Shown here in pieces: positions 34,872 through 43,821 of a stretch of 64,000 nucleotides of DNA (position 1 is the first letter of the stretch; each line of letters begins with the position of its first letter). The notes under the pieces were generated by a model, which saw nothing but the letters and a program-made list of their open reading frames with translations, had not been told where the DNA came from and did no database searches. This DNA is from Larkinella sp. C7 (GTDB taxonomy: Bacteria > Bacteroidota > Bacteroidia > Cytophagales > Spirosomataceae), in assembly GCF_006149005.1 (NCBI RefSeq), contig NZ_VBSL01000017.1:20958-84957 (forward strand), given 5' to 3'. The position numbers were made by a program, and so were the translations under genes.

Positions 34872-36401
34872 TTATTTTTCAAGCAGAACATTGTCCTGTG
34901 CATTGGCCTTGAAGGTGTTGACGGTCGAGGCATCTGCGTTGAGTTTTGAACTGTAACTGACGAAGATTCCGTAGCCGCCACCGTTGGCGATCGTGGTATT
35001 TTTGACCGATAAATTGCCGCCGTACAAAGCTACATTAGCCTTTTTGCCTGAAACGATGGCCAGACTCCCCCCGTTGCTGATCTCCGCGTTTTCAATCACA
35101 TTCCGGGAGTTGTTCGAGTAAATCATCAGGCCTTTCCAGGACGCGGAAGTGCGGTCGGCGCCCGTGAAGGTCACTTTTTCGGTGGCCGTTCCTTTGGCAA
35201 TCAGATAGCCTTTGCTATTGATCATCATGACCACATCGCGGGCTGCTTCGATTGTCACACCGGGGCTCAGTGTTAAGCCGGACTCGACTGCAAAATCACC
35301 GGCCAGACGGTAGGGCGTTTTGTCTTTAAAACCGCCCCAGGTAATATCGCTGCCTTCCCGCAGGTAATAGCCCTTGATTTCAACCACATTCCGGCCGTTT
35401 TCGCCCGTGAACACCGAGGCCGCATCCAGTTTGTCGACGTTGGCCGGATCGAGAACAATCCCGGCTTCGGTATTTTTCGTAAAGCTGTTGGTTGCAAATT
35501 CGCGCAGGATACCGCCTTCCTGCACCAGCAGGCCATAGCCATCGTTCTGCGAGAAAAGGCTGTTTTTCAGTGCGATCTGGGCTTTTCCACCGCCAAACAG
35601 GGCCATCCCGGCTTTGGTTCCGCTGATGAGGGCGCGGCTTCCGGCGTGCATCACTTCAATGTTTTCAAACACGTTGGCGTTGCTGCCCGAGTAGATCATG
35701 ATACCGACCCAGTAGCCTTTGGTTTTCTCGGCACCAATGAAACGGATTTTTTTCTCCGGCGTTCCTTTCGCGATGATCAAGCCACCGCCGTCGTTGATGT
35801 CCATGCGGGTATCCCGTTCAAAGGCGATCACGACCCCGGGGTTGATGGTCAGTTCGTGCGAAACCGTGATGCTTTTCGTGACGATATAATCCGGATAATC
35901 GGGGTTGGCAATGCGGTCGGTCAGCACGGTTTTAACGGTGATGCTCTTGTCGATGGCAACGGGCTGGGCGACGGAAGCGGCCAGTTTTACTTTATCCTTG
36001 CTGGTTCCGTTGGCGTTCGAAACCGTTAGTTCGAGTTCATAATCCCCCACTTCATCGGCGACGAAGGTGGGTTTGGCCGTGGTGGCTGCCGAAATGGCTG
36101 CCGTACTTTTGGCGGGTTTGGAAGCAATCGTCCACTGAAAGGTCAACGGGGCCCCTTTGGTGTCGACGGAGGCACTGCCATCGAGTTTCACGGTTTCGCC
36201 CACCTGCACTTCCTGATCGGCACCGGCATTGGCCGTCACCGTGTTGGAGGGAGCGGGGGTTGGATCGACGTCGTCTTTTTTACAACCGGTTACGAGGAAC
36301 GTGGCCGAAAGGAGGATGGCAAAGGCGCGCTGGGTAAATACGGTGTTGACCCACGCGGAGTTTTTCGCGAATGGAATCGCGGCAGGAATTCGTTTTTTCA
36401 T
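34872..36401 (-). CDS. PKD-domain, beta-helix surface lipoprotein
   Basis: A 509-residue lipoprotein from ATG 36401 (MKKRIPAAIPFAKNS). The lipobox LVTGC is near residue 40. A PKD-like domain follows (about 55-145, NAGADQEVQVGETVKLDGSAS and GDYELELTVSNANG). Then comes a parallel beta-helix made of two large repeats: KIRFIGAEKTKGYWVGIMIYSG and VTFTGADRTSASWKGLMIYSN, each followed by NVFENIEV or NVIENAEI and ALF/ALYGG segments. No catalytic site is apparent, so it may bind glycan or be structural at the cell surface. Confidence 0.82.
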   Translation of the reverse strand: MKKRIPAAIPFAKNSAWVNTVFTQRAFAILLSATFLVTGCKKDDVDPTPAPSNTVTANAGADQEVQVGETVKLDGSASVDTKGAPLTFQWTIASKPAKSTAAISAATTAKPTFVADEVGDYELELTVSNANGTSKDKVKLAASVAQPVAIDKSITVKTVLTDRIANPDYPDYIVTKSITVSHELTINPGVVIAFERDTRMDINDGGGLIIAKGTPEKKIRFIGAEKTKGYWVGIMIYSGSNANVFENIEVMHAGSRALISGTKAGMALFGGGKAQIALKNSLFSQNDGYGLLVQEGGILREFATNSFTKNTEAGIVLDPANVDKLDAASVFTGENGRNVVEIKGYYLREGSDITWGGFKDKTPYRLAGDFAVESGLTLSPGVTIEAARDVVMMINSKGYLIAKGTATEKVTFTGADRTSASWKGLMIYSNNSRNVIENAEISNGGSLAIVSGKKANVALYGGNLSVKNTTIANGGGYGIFVSYSSKLNADASTVNTFKANAQDNVLLEK

Positions 36402-36701
36402 GATTTGATGTTGTTTACTGTTTTTGCAAGTAGCGTTCAACTACGGGTACAAAGGTGCGGGATTCATCGGATTGCGGCTGTCGCATTTTCCGACAAAAAA
36501 GAGACTTTATACGCCACCCCGTGACCACTCGCTCAATCGGCTGAAAAATGGCTTCGGCTATTCCCTGTACTTATACCATATTCTGTTTTATCATACCTTT
36601 TGTTATGACCTTTCGCAGATTTGGCGACTACCTTTGCCCTGCGGAAGTCAGGAAAGCTGGTCGAGAATTGCCATCCTGATGAGCAAACACAAACAAATAC
36701 C
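36402..36701. other. Divergent intergenic region
   Basis: 300 bases between the beta-helix lipoprotein and the ferredoxin reductase with no supported coding frame. The only site I can name is the -7 box at 36629-36636. Confidence 0.4.
36629..36636 (+). promoter_or_regulatory. -7 promoter box of the ferredoxin reductase gene
   Basis: TACCTTTG, an exact TAnnTTTG match, 73 bases before ATG 36702. A TTTG at 36599-36602 is farther upstream than the usual -33 spacing. Confidence 0.4.
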
Positions 36702-37706
36702 ATGATCACGACAGACATTTGCATCATTGGCGCGGGTCCCGTAGGGCTGTTCGCTGTTTTTGAAGCCGGTTTACTGAAAATGCGGTGCCACCTCATCGAC
36801 GCCCTGCCGCAGGTGGGCGGCCAGTTATCCGAAATCTACCCCCAGAAACCGATTTATGACATTCCCGGCTTTCCCGACGTCAAAGCGCAGGAACTGGTGG
36901 ATAACCTGATGGAACAGATCAATCCGTTTCACCCGACGTTCACGCTGGGCGAACGGGTGGAAAATCTGGAACGCCAGGCCGACGGATCGTTTTTCATTAC
37001 CACCAACGAGCAAACCGTGGTACATTGCCAGGTCGTGGTGATTGCGGGCGGTTTGGGTTGTTTCGAGCCGCGTAAACCCGAAATTGAGGGGCTGGAAGCG
37101 TTTGAAGGGAAAGGCGTTTCGTACATGGTCAAGAACCCGGAGCTGTTGCGCGACCGGCGGGTGGTGCTGGCGGGCGGGGGCGATTCGGCCCTCGACTGGA
37201 CGGTTTTCCTGGCCAACATCGCCAAAGAAGTGACCCTGATTCACCGCAGCGACAGCTTTCGGGGCGCACCCGATTCGGCCGAAAAAGTGTTTGAACTCGC
37301 CCGCGAAGGGCGGATCAACCTGATTCTGCAATCCAACATCACCCGCGTTTCCGGCAACGGCCATTTGCAGGAGATCACCATTACGGGCAAAGACAAAACC
37401 GTGACGACCCGTGCCACCGACCACCTGATTCCGCTCTTCGGCCTGACGCCCAAACTCGGCCCCATCGCCGACTGGGGACTCCAGATCGACAAATCAGCCA
37501 TTCAGGTCGATACCACGGATTATGCCACCAACGTGGAACGGATTTATGCCATCGGCGACATCAATACGTACCCCGGCAAGCTGAAACTGATTCTGTGCGG
37601 TTTTCACGAAGCCGCTTTGATGTGTCAGAGCGCGTTCAAATACGTATATCCCAGTCAGAAATTAAGTTTTAAATACACCACCGTCAACGGAATACCAACT
37701 TTTTAA
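36702..37706 (+). CDS. Ferredoxin-NADP reductase (thioredoxin-reductase-like type)
   Basis: A 334-residue FAD enzyme that passes electrons between NADPH and ferredoxin. ATG 36702 (MITTDICIIGAGPVGLFAVFEAG) places the FAD-binding GxGxxG at residue 10. Further marks are IDALPQVGGQLSEIYP, the NADP-binding RVVLAGGGDSALDW and the FAD-contacting YAIGDINTYPGK. The CxxC redox site of thioredoxin reductase is absent, as expected for the TrxR-like FNR group. Followed after 94 bases (hairpin D) by a [2Fe-2S] ferredoxin that is its probable partner. Confidence 0.9.
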   Translation: MITTDICIIGAGPVGLFAVFEAGLLKMRCHLIDALPQVGGQLSEIYPQKPIYDIPGFPDVKAQELVDNLMEQINPFHPTFTLGERVENLERQADGSFFITTNEQTVVHCQVVVIAGGLGCFEPRKPEIEGLEAFEGKGVSYMVKNPELLRDRRVVLAGGGDSALDWTVFLANIAKEVTLIHRSDSFRGAPDSAEKVFELAREGRINLILQSNITRVSGNGHLQEITITGKDKTVTTRATDHLIPLFGLTPKLGPIADWGLQIDKSAIQVDTTDYATNVERIYAIGDINTYPGKLKLILCGFHEAALMCQSAFKYVYPSQKLSFKYTTVNGIPTF

Positions 37707-37710
37707 TATT

Positions 37711-37785
37711 TAGACAGGAGAGGATAGACAAGAGAGTAAAGACCGGCGACTACGGCATTTTTTGTCTCTTCTCTCTTGTCTATCC
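37711..37785. repeat. Purine-rich intergenic hairpin D
   Basis: Perfect 15 bp inverted arms GGATAGACAAGAGAG at 37722-37736 and 37771-37785, with weaker pairing continuing inward. It occupies the gap between the reductase and the ferredoxin. The 33 bases from 37711 align without gaps to 10108-10140 of hairpin F (24 identities), both ending TAAAGAC. Confidence 0.7.
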
Positions 37786-37800
37786 GCTCACTTCTACACC

Positions 37801-38115
37801 ATGATCCACATCACCATTGAAGACCAAAACGGCGGGCAGCAGCCAATCGAAATACCGGAAGGCATCAGCCTGAGCCTGATGGAAGTGCTGAAAGCTTCTG
37901 AATACCCGATTCTGGCCACCTGCGGGGGCATGGCCTTGTGCGCCACCTGCCACGTAGCCGTGCGGGAAGGTGCCGACCGCTTGCCGCCGGTGAACGATGC
38001 GGAAGGCGACCTGCTGGATACCCTGCCCGATGCGGATTCGGACAGTCGGCTGGCGTGCCAGTTGCGCGTCGATGAGTCGATGGACGGGGCGGTTTTCCGG
38101 TTGCGGGCTGCGTAG
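37801..38115 (+). CDS. [2Fe-2S] ferredoxin
   Basis: A 104-residue electron carrier from ATG 37801 (MIHITIEDQNGGQQPIEIPEG). The cluster ligands are in CGGMALCATCHV (C-x5-C-x2-C) and a distal LACQL Cys, the pattern of adrenodoxin/putidaredoxin-type ferredoxins rather than plant-type ones. That type usually serves oxygenases or Fe-S biogenesis. Probably co-transcribed with the reductase upstream. Confidence 0.92.
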   Translation: MIHITIEDQNGGQQPIEIPEGISLSLMEVLKASEYPILATCGGMALCATCHVAVREGADRLPPVNDAEGDLLDTLPDADSDSRLACQLRVDESMDGAVFRLRAA

Positions 38116-38138
38116 CGTACCCAGTGGGGAAATGGGCT

Positions 38139-38175
38139 CAAATGATGCATTTTAGTATTATTTTTGCGTCATTTG
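38139..38175 (+). promoter_or_regulatory. -7 box of the propeller kinase inside a palindrome
   Basis: TATTTTTG (38159-38166) is an exact TAnnTTTG match 62 bases before ATG 38228. It is flanked by inverted arms CAAATGATGCA (38139-38149) and TGCGTCATTTG (38165-38175), 10 of 11 pairs. It could be an operator, or a terminator hairpin of the ferredoxin gene. Confidence 0.35.
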
Positions 38176-38227
38176 AAAACCGGTACAACAAACCAGCGTT
38201 TTCGCCCACGACCCCTTTCTTTTTTCA

Positions 38228-41200
38228 ATGATTACCCTACGACGCCCGGCGTTTCTAGTAACCTTCTGGTTGTTGTTTACGCAGGTTCTGGCCCAGTCAC
38301 CCACGCTGTCGTTTCAACGCCTATCGCTGCGCCAGGGGTTGGCCACGAATTATGTCAGTGCCATTACTCAGGATGATCTCGGATTTATCTGGATCGGAAC
38401 AGTCAGGGGTCTGACGCGGTTCGATGGGTTACGCTGCACCAATTATGGTCCTCAATTCGGTAATCCGCAGTCACTTCCACACCGTACCGTCCGTTGTGTG
38501 TTCAAGGCCCGGGATGGTATTCTCTGGGTAGGAACCCAGAAAGGACTGGCCCGGCTTGACCCCCAGACCCAGTCGTTCCGGCGGTATTCGTTCAAATCAT
38601 TGGGCGAGGGCTGCAACCTGATTCGGACCGCCGTTCAAACGGCCAACGGCCTGCTGTGGTTTGGCACCAGCGGTGGGGTGGTGACATTTGACCCGGCAAC
38701 CGGAAAATCCCGGTTGCTGACCATGCCGTCCGACTCTACCGAACGACCAACCGCAAACTTTATCCGGCAGTTGGTACTCGATGGCCCAACAATCTGGATC
38801 GGCACGCAAGCCGGTCTTTACGCCTACAGCCCGGCTACGCAACAATTCCGCCGGTTTCGTCATGACGCATCCGTGGCCACCTCGCTGCCCGATGATCATA
38901 TTGCTTCAATCACCCGGCACCCCCGTTCGGGAGCCTTGTATGTTGGAACCCGCAAGGGGCAGATTGCCATCCTGAATCCGGCTACGGGCCAGTTTCGATC
39001 CCTGCCAATCGGGGCCAGCCAGAGCATCGCATCGTTATTGATTACCCAGGAAGGCAATCTGTGGGCTGCGGTCGCCGGTGAAGGGTTATACCGGTACGAT
39101 GCCTCCAAAAACCGCTTTCTGGGGTACAAGAATGACGAAAATAACCCCCGAAGCCTGGTTTCCAATTCCCTGCGCGTGTTGTTCGAAGACCGATCCGGGA
39201 TTATCTGGGTGGGTTCCGATGATGCCGGACTGAGTTGGTTCAACCCGAAAATTGATAAGTTCCGCTCGCTCTACGACGATGTGGGTTACAGTCCGGCATC
39301 ATCCCTGGGCCTGGACGCCACGTCGCTATCGTTCGACCGGAGCGACCGGCTTTGGGTTGCCTCGCGCGATGGGCTGGTCATGATCGATCCGCAGAAACAG
39401 TCCTACCGGATTTACAAGCATGACCCGAAAAATCCGACCAGCATCGGAAATAATCTGACCTACAATGTGTTGGCCGATCGGGACGGGAAAATCTGGGTGG
39501 GTCATTTTACCGGTTTGAGTCGGCTGGATACGGCCACGCACCAGTTCGAGCAAATTCGTTGTTTGCCCACTGCCGACAACCTGGCCAATTACCCGCCTTT
39601 CGATCCGAACCGACGCGATTTTGTGGCCGGTAGTCAGGTGTTTTACAGCGCACAGGCTCCGGATGGGCGGATTTTCATCGGGACAAACGAAAAATTGACC
39701 ATTTACGACCCCCGAACCCGCACGTTCCTCAACCGGTTCAACGACGAACGAATCCGGAAATTACCCGGCAAAAACTACAATACGCTCTATATCGACCGCT
39801 TCAACAATCTCTGGGTAGGAGGGTTTGGGCCGGTTTATAAAATCAGCCCGGATCTCCAACTGCTGGATGAATATGTGCATGATCAAAACGATCCGCACAG
39901 CTTACCCGACGATGGTGTAACGGACTTTGCCGAGGATGAAACCGGCAAATTGTGGATGAGTACGGACAATGGCCTGGCCCGGCTCGACGAACAAACCAAA
40001 CGCTTCGATGTTTTTACGACCCGGCACGGCCTGCCCAACAGCGACATTGCCGCTTTGCGACTGACGGGTGATACGCTCTGGATCAGCACGTCCAACGGGG
40101 TTGCCGTCACCGATATTCGCCAGCTTCGTTTTATTCCCTTCGATGAAGCCGACGGCTTGCCGATGACCGAATTTGAGTCGGGGTCGAGCGAGCGCGATTT
40201 GAAAGGGCGGCTCTATTTTGGGGCCATGCGGGGGCTGGTCTACATTCAGCCCGGCCGGGTTCGGATCAACCGTTTTGTTCCGCCGGTGTATCTGACCTCC
40301 TTCAAAGTCAACGGACGGGAGTATTTGCGGAACGTTTCGGCCAACCCGCCGGACATCGTTCTCGATTATGACCAAAACCAGTTCAACTTTGAAATCGCGG
40401 CCCTGAACTTCGACAATCCCGGTGCCAACCGGTATGCCTACCGGCTCGAAGACTTCGAGGAACGCTGGAACCAGACCGGAAACCGCCCGTTTGCCAGCTA
40501 CACCAATGTGCCGTCCGGCGACTACGTGCTGCACGTTATTGCGGCCAACAACGATGGCATCTGGAACCGGGAAGGCTACCGGCTGCGGGTGACGATCCGG
40601 ACGCCCTTCTGGGAAACCTGGTGGTTCCGGCTTTCGGCCATCGGTGCGCTCATTGCCCTCGTGGTTTTCATTGCCCAGTGGCGCAACCGCCGGGTGGCAA
40701 AGGAGCAACAGGAGAAAAGCGAGTTGCGGGAACGGATTGCCACCTCGGAAATGAAGGCGCTGCGGTCGCAGATGAACCCCCACTTCCTGTACAATTCGCT
40801 GAATGCCGTCCGACTTTTTGTGCTCCAAAACGACAGTGACAACGCGGATAAGTATCTGGTCAAATTTGCCCGGCTGATGCGGCTGATTCTGGGCAATTCG
40901 CGGCAGGAGTGGGTAACACTGGCCAGCGAAACCGAACAGCTTCAGTTGTATCTGGAACTGGAACAACTGCGGTTTGGCCACAAGTTCGACTTTTCGATTG
41001 AAACCGATCCGTCGCTGGACCAGGAGCGGGTCTCCATTCCGCCGATGATTATTCAGCCTTATATCGAAAACGCGATTCTGCACGGCATGGCCCACAAAAA
41101 AAGCCGGGGCTCCATCCGGGTTTGCATCAAACCCGTCGGTGAACACCTGGAGTGCATGGTGGACGATGATGGGGTGGGGCGGCAAAAAGCCGCATCCCTC

Positions 41201-41389
41201 AAAAGCCACGCGGCTTCGTCGCACCAGAGTGTTGGTCTGAAAGTGACGGAGGAACGGCTGCAACTGATTCAGCAGCGCAGCGGAAAAGAAGCGGGAGCAA
41301 AAATCATCGACAAACGGAATGACGACGGCGAACCGGCCGGAACGCAGGTTGTGATTCGACTGCCACTGACGCTTCAGGAACCCGTTTGA
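38228..41389 (+). CDS. Two-component-propeller sensor histidine kinase (LytS-type output)
   Basis: A 1053-residue membrane sensor. Signal peptide 1-23 (QVLAQ). Then periplasmic propeller repeats to about residue 690, each with an IWIGT/LWVGT-type turn (DLGFIWIGTVRGLTRFD, DGILWVGTQKGLARLD, SGIIWVGSDDAGLSWF). A Y_Y_Y domain follows (about 690-790, YAYRLEDFEERWNQTG). One membrane helix is near 800-818, then the His_kinase domain with His852 (QMNPHFLYNSLNAVRLF) and the ATPase (IQPYIENAILHGM). Unlike SusR-type hybrid sensors it lacks receiver and AraC domains, and no response regulator lies next to it. Followed by a hexosaminidase that may be a target. Confidence 0.92.
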   Translation: MITLRRPAFLVTFWLLFTQVLAQSPTLSFQRLSLRQGLATNYVSAITQDDLGFIWIGTVRGLTRFDGLRCTNYGPQFGNPQSLPHRTVRCVFKARDGILWVGTQKGLARLDPQTQSFRRYSFKSLGEGCNLIRTAVQTANGLLWFGTSGGVVTFDPATGKSRLLTMPSDSTERPTANFIRQLVLDGPTIWIGTQAGLYAYSPATQQFRRFRHDASVATSLPDDHIASITRHPRSGALYVGTRKGQIAILNPATGQFRSLPIGASQSIASLLITQEGNLWAAVAGEGLYRYDASKNRFLGYKNDENNPRSLVSNSLRVLFEDRSGIIWVGSDDAGLSWFNPKIDKFRSLYDDVGYSPASSLGLDATSLSFDRSDRLWVASRDGLVMIDPQKQSYRIYKHDPKNPTSIGNNLTYNVLADRDGKIWVGHFTGLSRLDTATHQFEQIRCLPTADNLANYPPFDPNRRDFVAGSQVFYSAQAPDGRIFIGTNEKLTIYDPRTRTFLNRFNDERIRKLPGKNYNTLYIDRFNNLWVGGFGPVYKISPDLQLLDEYVHDQNDPHSLPDDGVTDFAEDETGKLWMSTDNGLARLDEQTKRFDVFTTRHGLPNSDIAALRLTGDTLWISTSNGVAVTDIRQLRFIPFDEADGLPMTEFESGSSERDLKGRLYFGAMRGLVYIQPGRVRINRFVPPVYLTSFKVNGREYLRNVSANPPDIVLDYDQNQFNFEIAALNFDNPGANRYAYRLEDFEERWNQTGNRPFASYTNVPSGDYVLHVIAANNDGIWNREGYRLRVTIRTPFWETWWFRLSAIGALIALVVFIAQWRNRRVAKEQQEKSELRERIATSEMKALRSQMNPHFLYNSLNAVRLFVLQNDSDNADKYLVKFARLMRLILGNSRQEWVTLASETEQLQLYLELEQLRFGHKFDFSIETDPSLDQERVSIPPMIIQPYIENAILHGMAHKKSRGSIRVCIKPVGEHLECMVDDDGVGRQKAASLKSHAASSHQSVGLKVTEERLQLIQQRSGKEAGAKIIDKRNDDGEPAGTQVVIRLPLTLQEPV

Positions 41390-41409
41390 GCCGTTCGCTA
41401 TGAATCTGG

Positions 41410-41428
41410 AAGGGAGAAATCCCTTTTT
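41410..41428 (+). terminator. Short terminator after the propeller kinase
   Basis: AAGGGA-GAAA-TCCCTT with a GAAA tetraloop followed by Ts, 20 bases after the stop codon. Confidence 0.45.
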
Positions 41429-41431
41429 GCC

Positions 41432-41439
41432 TACCTTTG
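41432..41439 (+). promoter_or_regulatory. -7 promoter box of the hexosaminidase gene
   Basis: TACCTTTG, an exact TAnnTTTG match, 27 bases before ATG 41467. Confidence 0.4.
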
Positions 41440-41466
41440 ATTTTTGCCAACCACCGTCCGTTCTTC

Positions 41467-43782
41467 ATGAAACACCTTGTTGCCTTCCTGGTCTGTCTTA
41501 CGCTATCGTTTTCCCTGATTGCCCAATCCGACAACGCTTACAACCTGCTTCCTTTTCCGGCCCAGTTTGCGGGCAGCGACGGTCACTTTACGGTTTCGGC
41601 CGCTACGCGCATCGTCATTGCCGCCAAAGACGCAGGGCAGCGGGCAGCCGCCCAAACGCTGGCCGGCCAACTGAAACTCGCCAGCGGTTTTCCAGTTACG
41701 GTGGCGTCGGCAACACCCGCGCTGGCCAAAGGGAAACACATCGTTTTTCAGGCGCACAAAGCCAGTCGCTGTGGCCCGGAAGGCTATGTTCTGAATGTAA
41801 AACCGGAACGGATTGTGGTGGAAGCCGAAACGCCCAAAGGGTATTTCTACGCCGTTCAAACTTTGCTTCAGCTCTTGCCGACGGCGGTTTTCAGCCCCAC
41901 GAAAGTCGACAACGTGGCCTGGACCATTCCGGCCTGCCAGCTACTTGACCGGCCCCGCTACGGCTACCGGGGGCTGATGCTCGATGTTAGTCGCCATTTC
42001 ATGCCGGTGTCGTTTGTCAAGCGGTTTATCGACCTGATGGCGATGCACAAACTCAACACCTTCCACTGGCATTTGACCGACGACCAGGGCTGGCGGATCG
42101 AAATTAAAAAATACCCCAAACTGACGCAAATTGGTTCCAAACGCAAGGAAACCGTGGTGGGTCACAATGCCGCCAACTACCCATTTCAGTACGATGGAAA
42201 AGAGTACGGCGGTTTTTATACGCAGGAACAGATCAAGGATGTGGTTCGGTATGCGGCCGCCCGGCACGTGACGATTGTTCCCGAAATTGAAATGCCGGGC
42301 CACGCGCTGGCGGCTCTGGCTTCGTATCCCGAATTTTCGTGCGATGCGGCCAAAAAATACGAAGTGGCGACGCGCTGGGGTATTTTCAAAGACGTCTACT
42401 GCCCCAACGAGCCAACGTTCGCGTTTTTGCAGCATGTGTTGACGGAAGTGATGGCGTTGTTTCCCGGCAAATACATCCACATCGGCGGGGACGAATGCCC
42501 GAAAGACGCCTGGAAGGCCAGTGCATTCTGTCAGGACCTGATTAAAAAACTGAAGCTCAAAGACGAACACGAGTTGCAGAGTTACTTCATTCAGCGCATC
42601 GAAAAGTTTGTGAATTCGAAAGGCCGGGCCATCATCGGCTGGGATGAAATTCTGGAAGGTGGTTTGGCACCGAATGCGACGGTGATGAGCTGGCGCGGCA
42701 CCGAAGGCGGGATTGAAGCCGCCAGACAGAAACACAATGTGGTGATGACGCCCGGCGAATTCTGCTATCTGGATCAGTACCAGGGCAACCCGGCCCAGGA
42801 ACCGCTGGCGGGTGGCGGCTATTTGCCCATCGAAAAAGTGTACAGCTACGAGCCGACGCCCGCCGAACTGACGCCCGACCAGCAAAAATACATTCTGGGG
42901 GTGCAGGGTAACGTCTGGACCGAATACATTCCGACGACGCAGCACGTCGAGTACATGGTTTTTCCGCGTGCGTCGGCGCTGGCCGAAATCGGCTGGATGC
43001 CAAAGGGGCCGCGCAATTTTGAGGATTTTGCGATGCGCCTGAAAGAACACCTCAAGCGGCTTTCGTACCTGAACGTAAACTATTCCAAACGACTGCTCGA
43101 TGTGCGGGCCGTGACGCAGTTTACCGATGCCGACCAGTTGCAGGTTCGGCTGGAAAAACTCGATTCCGACAGCAAGATTTACTACACGACCAACGGCAAA
43201 CAACCGTCCACGACCTCGACCGAATACACGATGCCGATTGCGCTGAAAAAAACGACGACGATCAAAGCCGTGACAACCGCCGGAGCCCGCTTTGAGGAAA
43301 CATTTTACATTCACCGGGCGAAAGGGAAACCGTATACCTACGCCAATACCGCTGCCGAAAAAGCCGACCCGACGAAGAAAAAACTGACCGATGGGCAGGT
43401 GGCCCAAAGTCCCCGCAACAAGTCGGAATGGGTCAGCGTAACCGGCGAAGATCTGGAGGTGACGATCGATCTCGGCGAGGTGCGGCCCGTCACCAAAGTG
43501 TCGGCCAACTTTTTGAAGCGCATTTCGTACAACGATTTTCCACCTTCTGCTGTCGAAATCGGTTTGTCGCAGGACGGCACAACCTACAAGGATGCGATCA
43601 GCCAGCCGGTCAAATATCCGCTTGAAGGATCGTGGGGCATGTTGCCGGTGGTGGCCGATTTCAAAACCGCCCGGGCGCGGTATGTGCGCATCAAAGCCAA
43701 AAATGCAGGGGCAGCTCCGGCGGGTTTACCGAGGGAAGGGTTGCCGACGGCGGTTAGCGTGGATGAGGTGGTGGTGGAATGA
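41467..43782 (+). CDS. Beta-N-acetylhexosaminidase (GH20)
   Basis: A 771-residue exported glycosidase that removes terminal GlcNAc or GalNAc by substrate-assisted catalysis. ATG 41467 (MKHLVAFLVCLTLSFSLIAQ) supplies the signal peptide. A GH20b-like N-domain (25-155) precedes the TIM barrel (from YGYRGLMLDVSRHFMPV), with KLNTFHWHLTDDQGWRIEI, EIEMPGHA and the catalytic pair Asp342-Glu343 in HIGGDECPK. The C-terminal part has a chitobiase/CHB_HEX_C-like segment (YYTTNGKQPS) and a discoidin (F5/8 type C)-like module (LEVTIDLGEVRPVTKVSANFL). Chitin or glycoconjugate breakdown is likely. Confidence 0.93.
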   Translation: MKHLVAFLVCLTLSFSLIAQSDNAYNLLPFPAQFAGSDGHFTVSAATRIVIAAKDAGQRAAAQTLAGQLKLASGFPVTVASATPALAKGKHIVFQAHKASRCGPEGYVLNVKPERIVVEAETPKGYFYAVQTLLQLLPTAVFSPTKVDNVAWTIPACQLLDRPRYGYRGLMLDVSRHFMPVSFVKRFIDLMAMHKLNTFHWHLTDDQGWRIEIKKYPKLTQIGSKRKETVVGHNAANYPFQYDGKEYGGFYTQEQIKDVVRYAAARHVTIVPEIEMPGHALAALASYPEFSCDAAKKYEVATRWGIFKDVYCPNEPTFAFLQHVLTEVMALFPGKYIHIGGDECPKDAWKASAFCQDLIKKLKLKDEHELQSYFIQRIEKFVNSKGRAIIGWDEILEGGLAPNATVMSWRGTEGGIEAARQKHNVVMTPGEFCYLDQYQGNPAQEPLAGGGYLPIEKVYSYEPTPAELTPDQQKYILGVQGNVWTEYIPTTQHVEYMVFPRASALAEIGWMPKGPRNFEDFAMRLKEHLKRLSYLNVNYSKRLLDVRAVTQFTDADQLQVRLEKLDSDSKIYYTTNGKQPSTTSTEYTMPIALKKTTTIKAVTTAGARFEETFYIHRAKGKPYTYANTAAEKADPTKKKLTDGQVAQSPRNKSEWVSVTGEDLEVTIDLGEVRPVTKVSANFLKRISYNDFPPSAVEIGLSQDGTTYKDAISQPVKYPLEGSWGMLPVVADFKTARARYVRIKAKNAGAAPAGLPREGLPTAVSVDEVVVE

Positions 43783-43821
43783 CAAAATTGGTATCTTTAC
43801 TTGAAAGAAACCGATTACAAC

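Noticed and set aside
39902..41263. 453-codon minus-strand frame inside the propeller kinase
   Set aside because: Shadow of the long kinase gene; no conserved motifs, unusual His/Pro/Arg-rich composition.
41400..41948. 182-codon frame overlapping the hexosaminidase start
   Set aside because: It is out of frame with the GH20 gene, which has a signal peptide and family motifs over the same bases.
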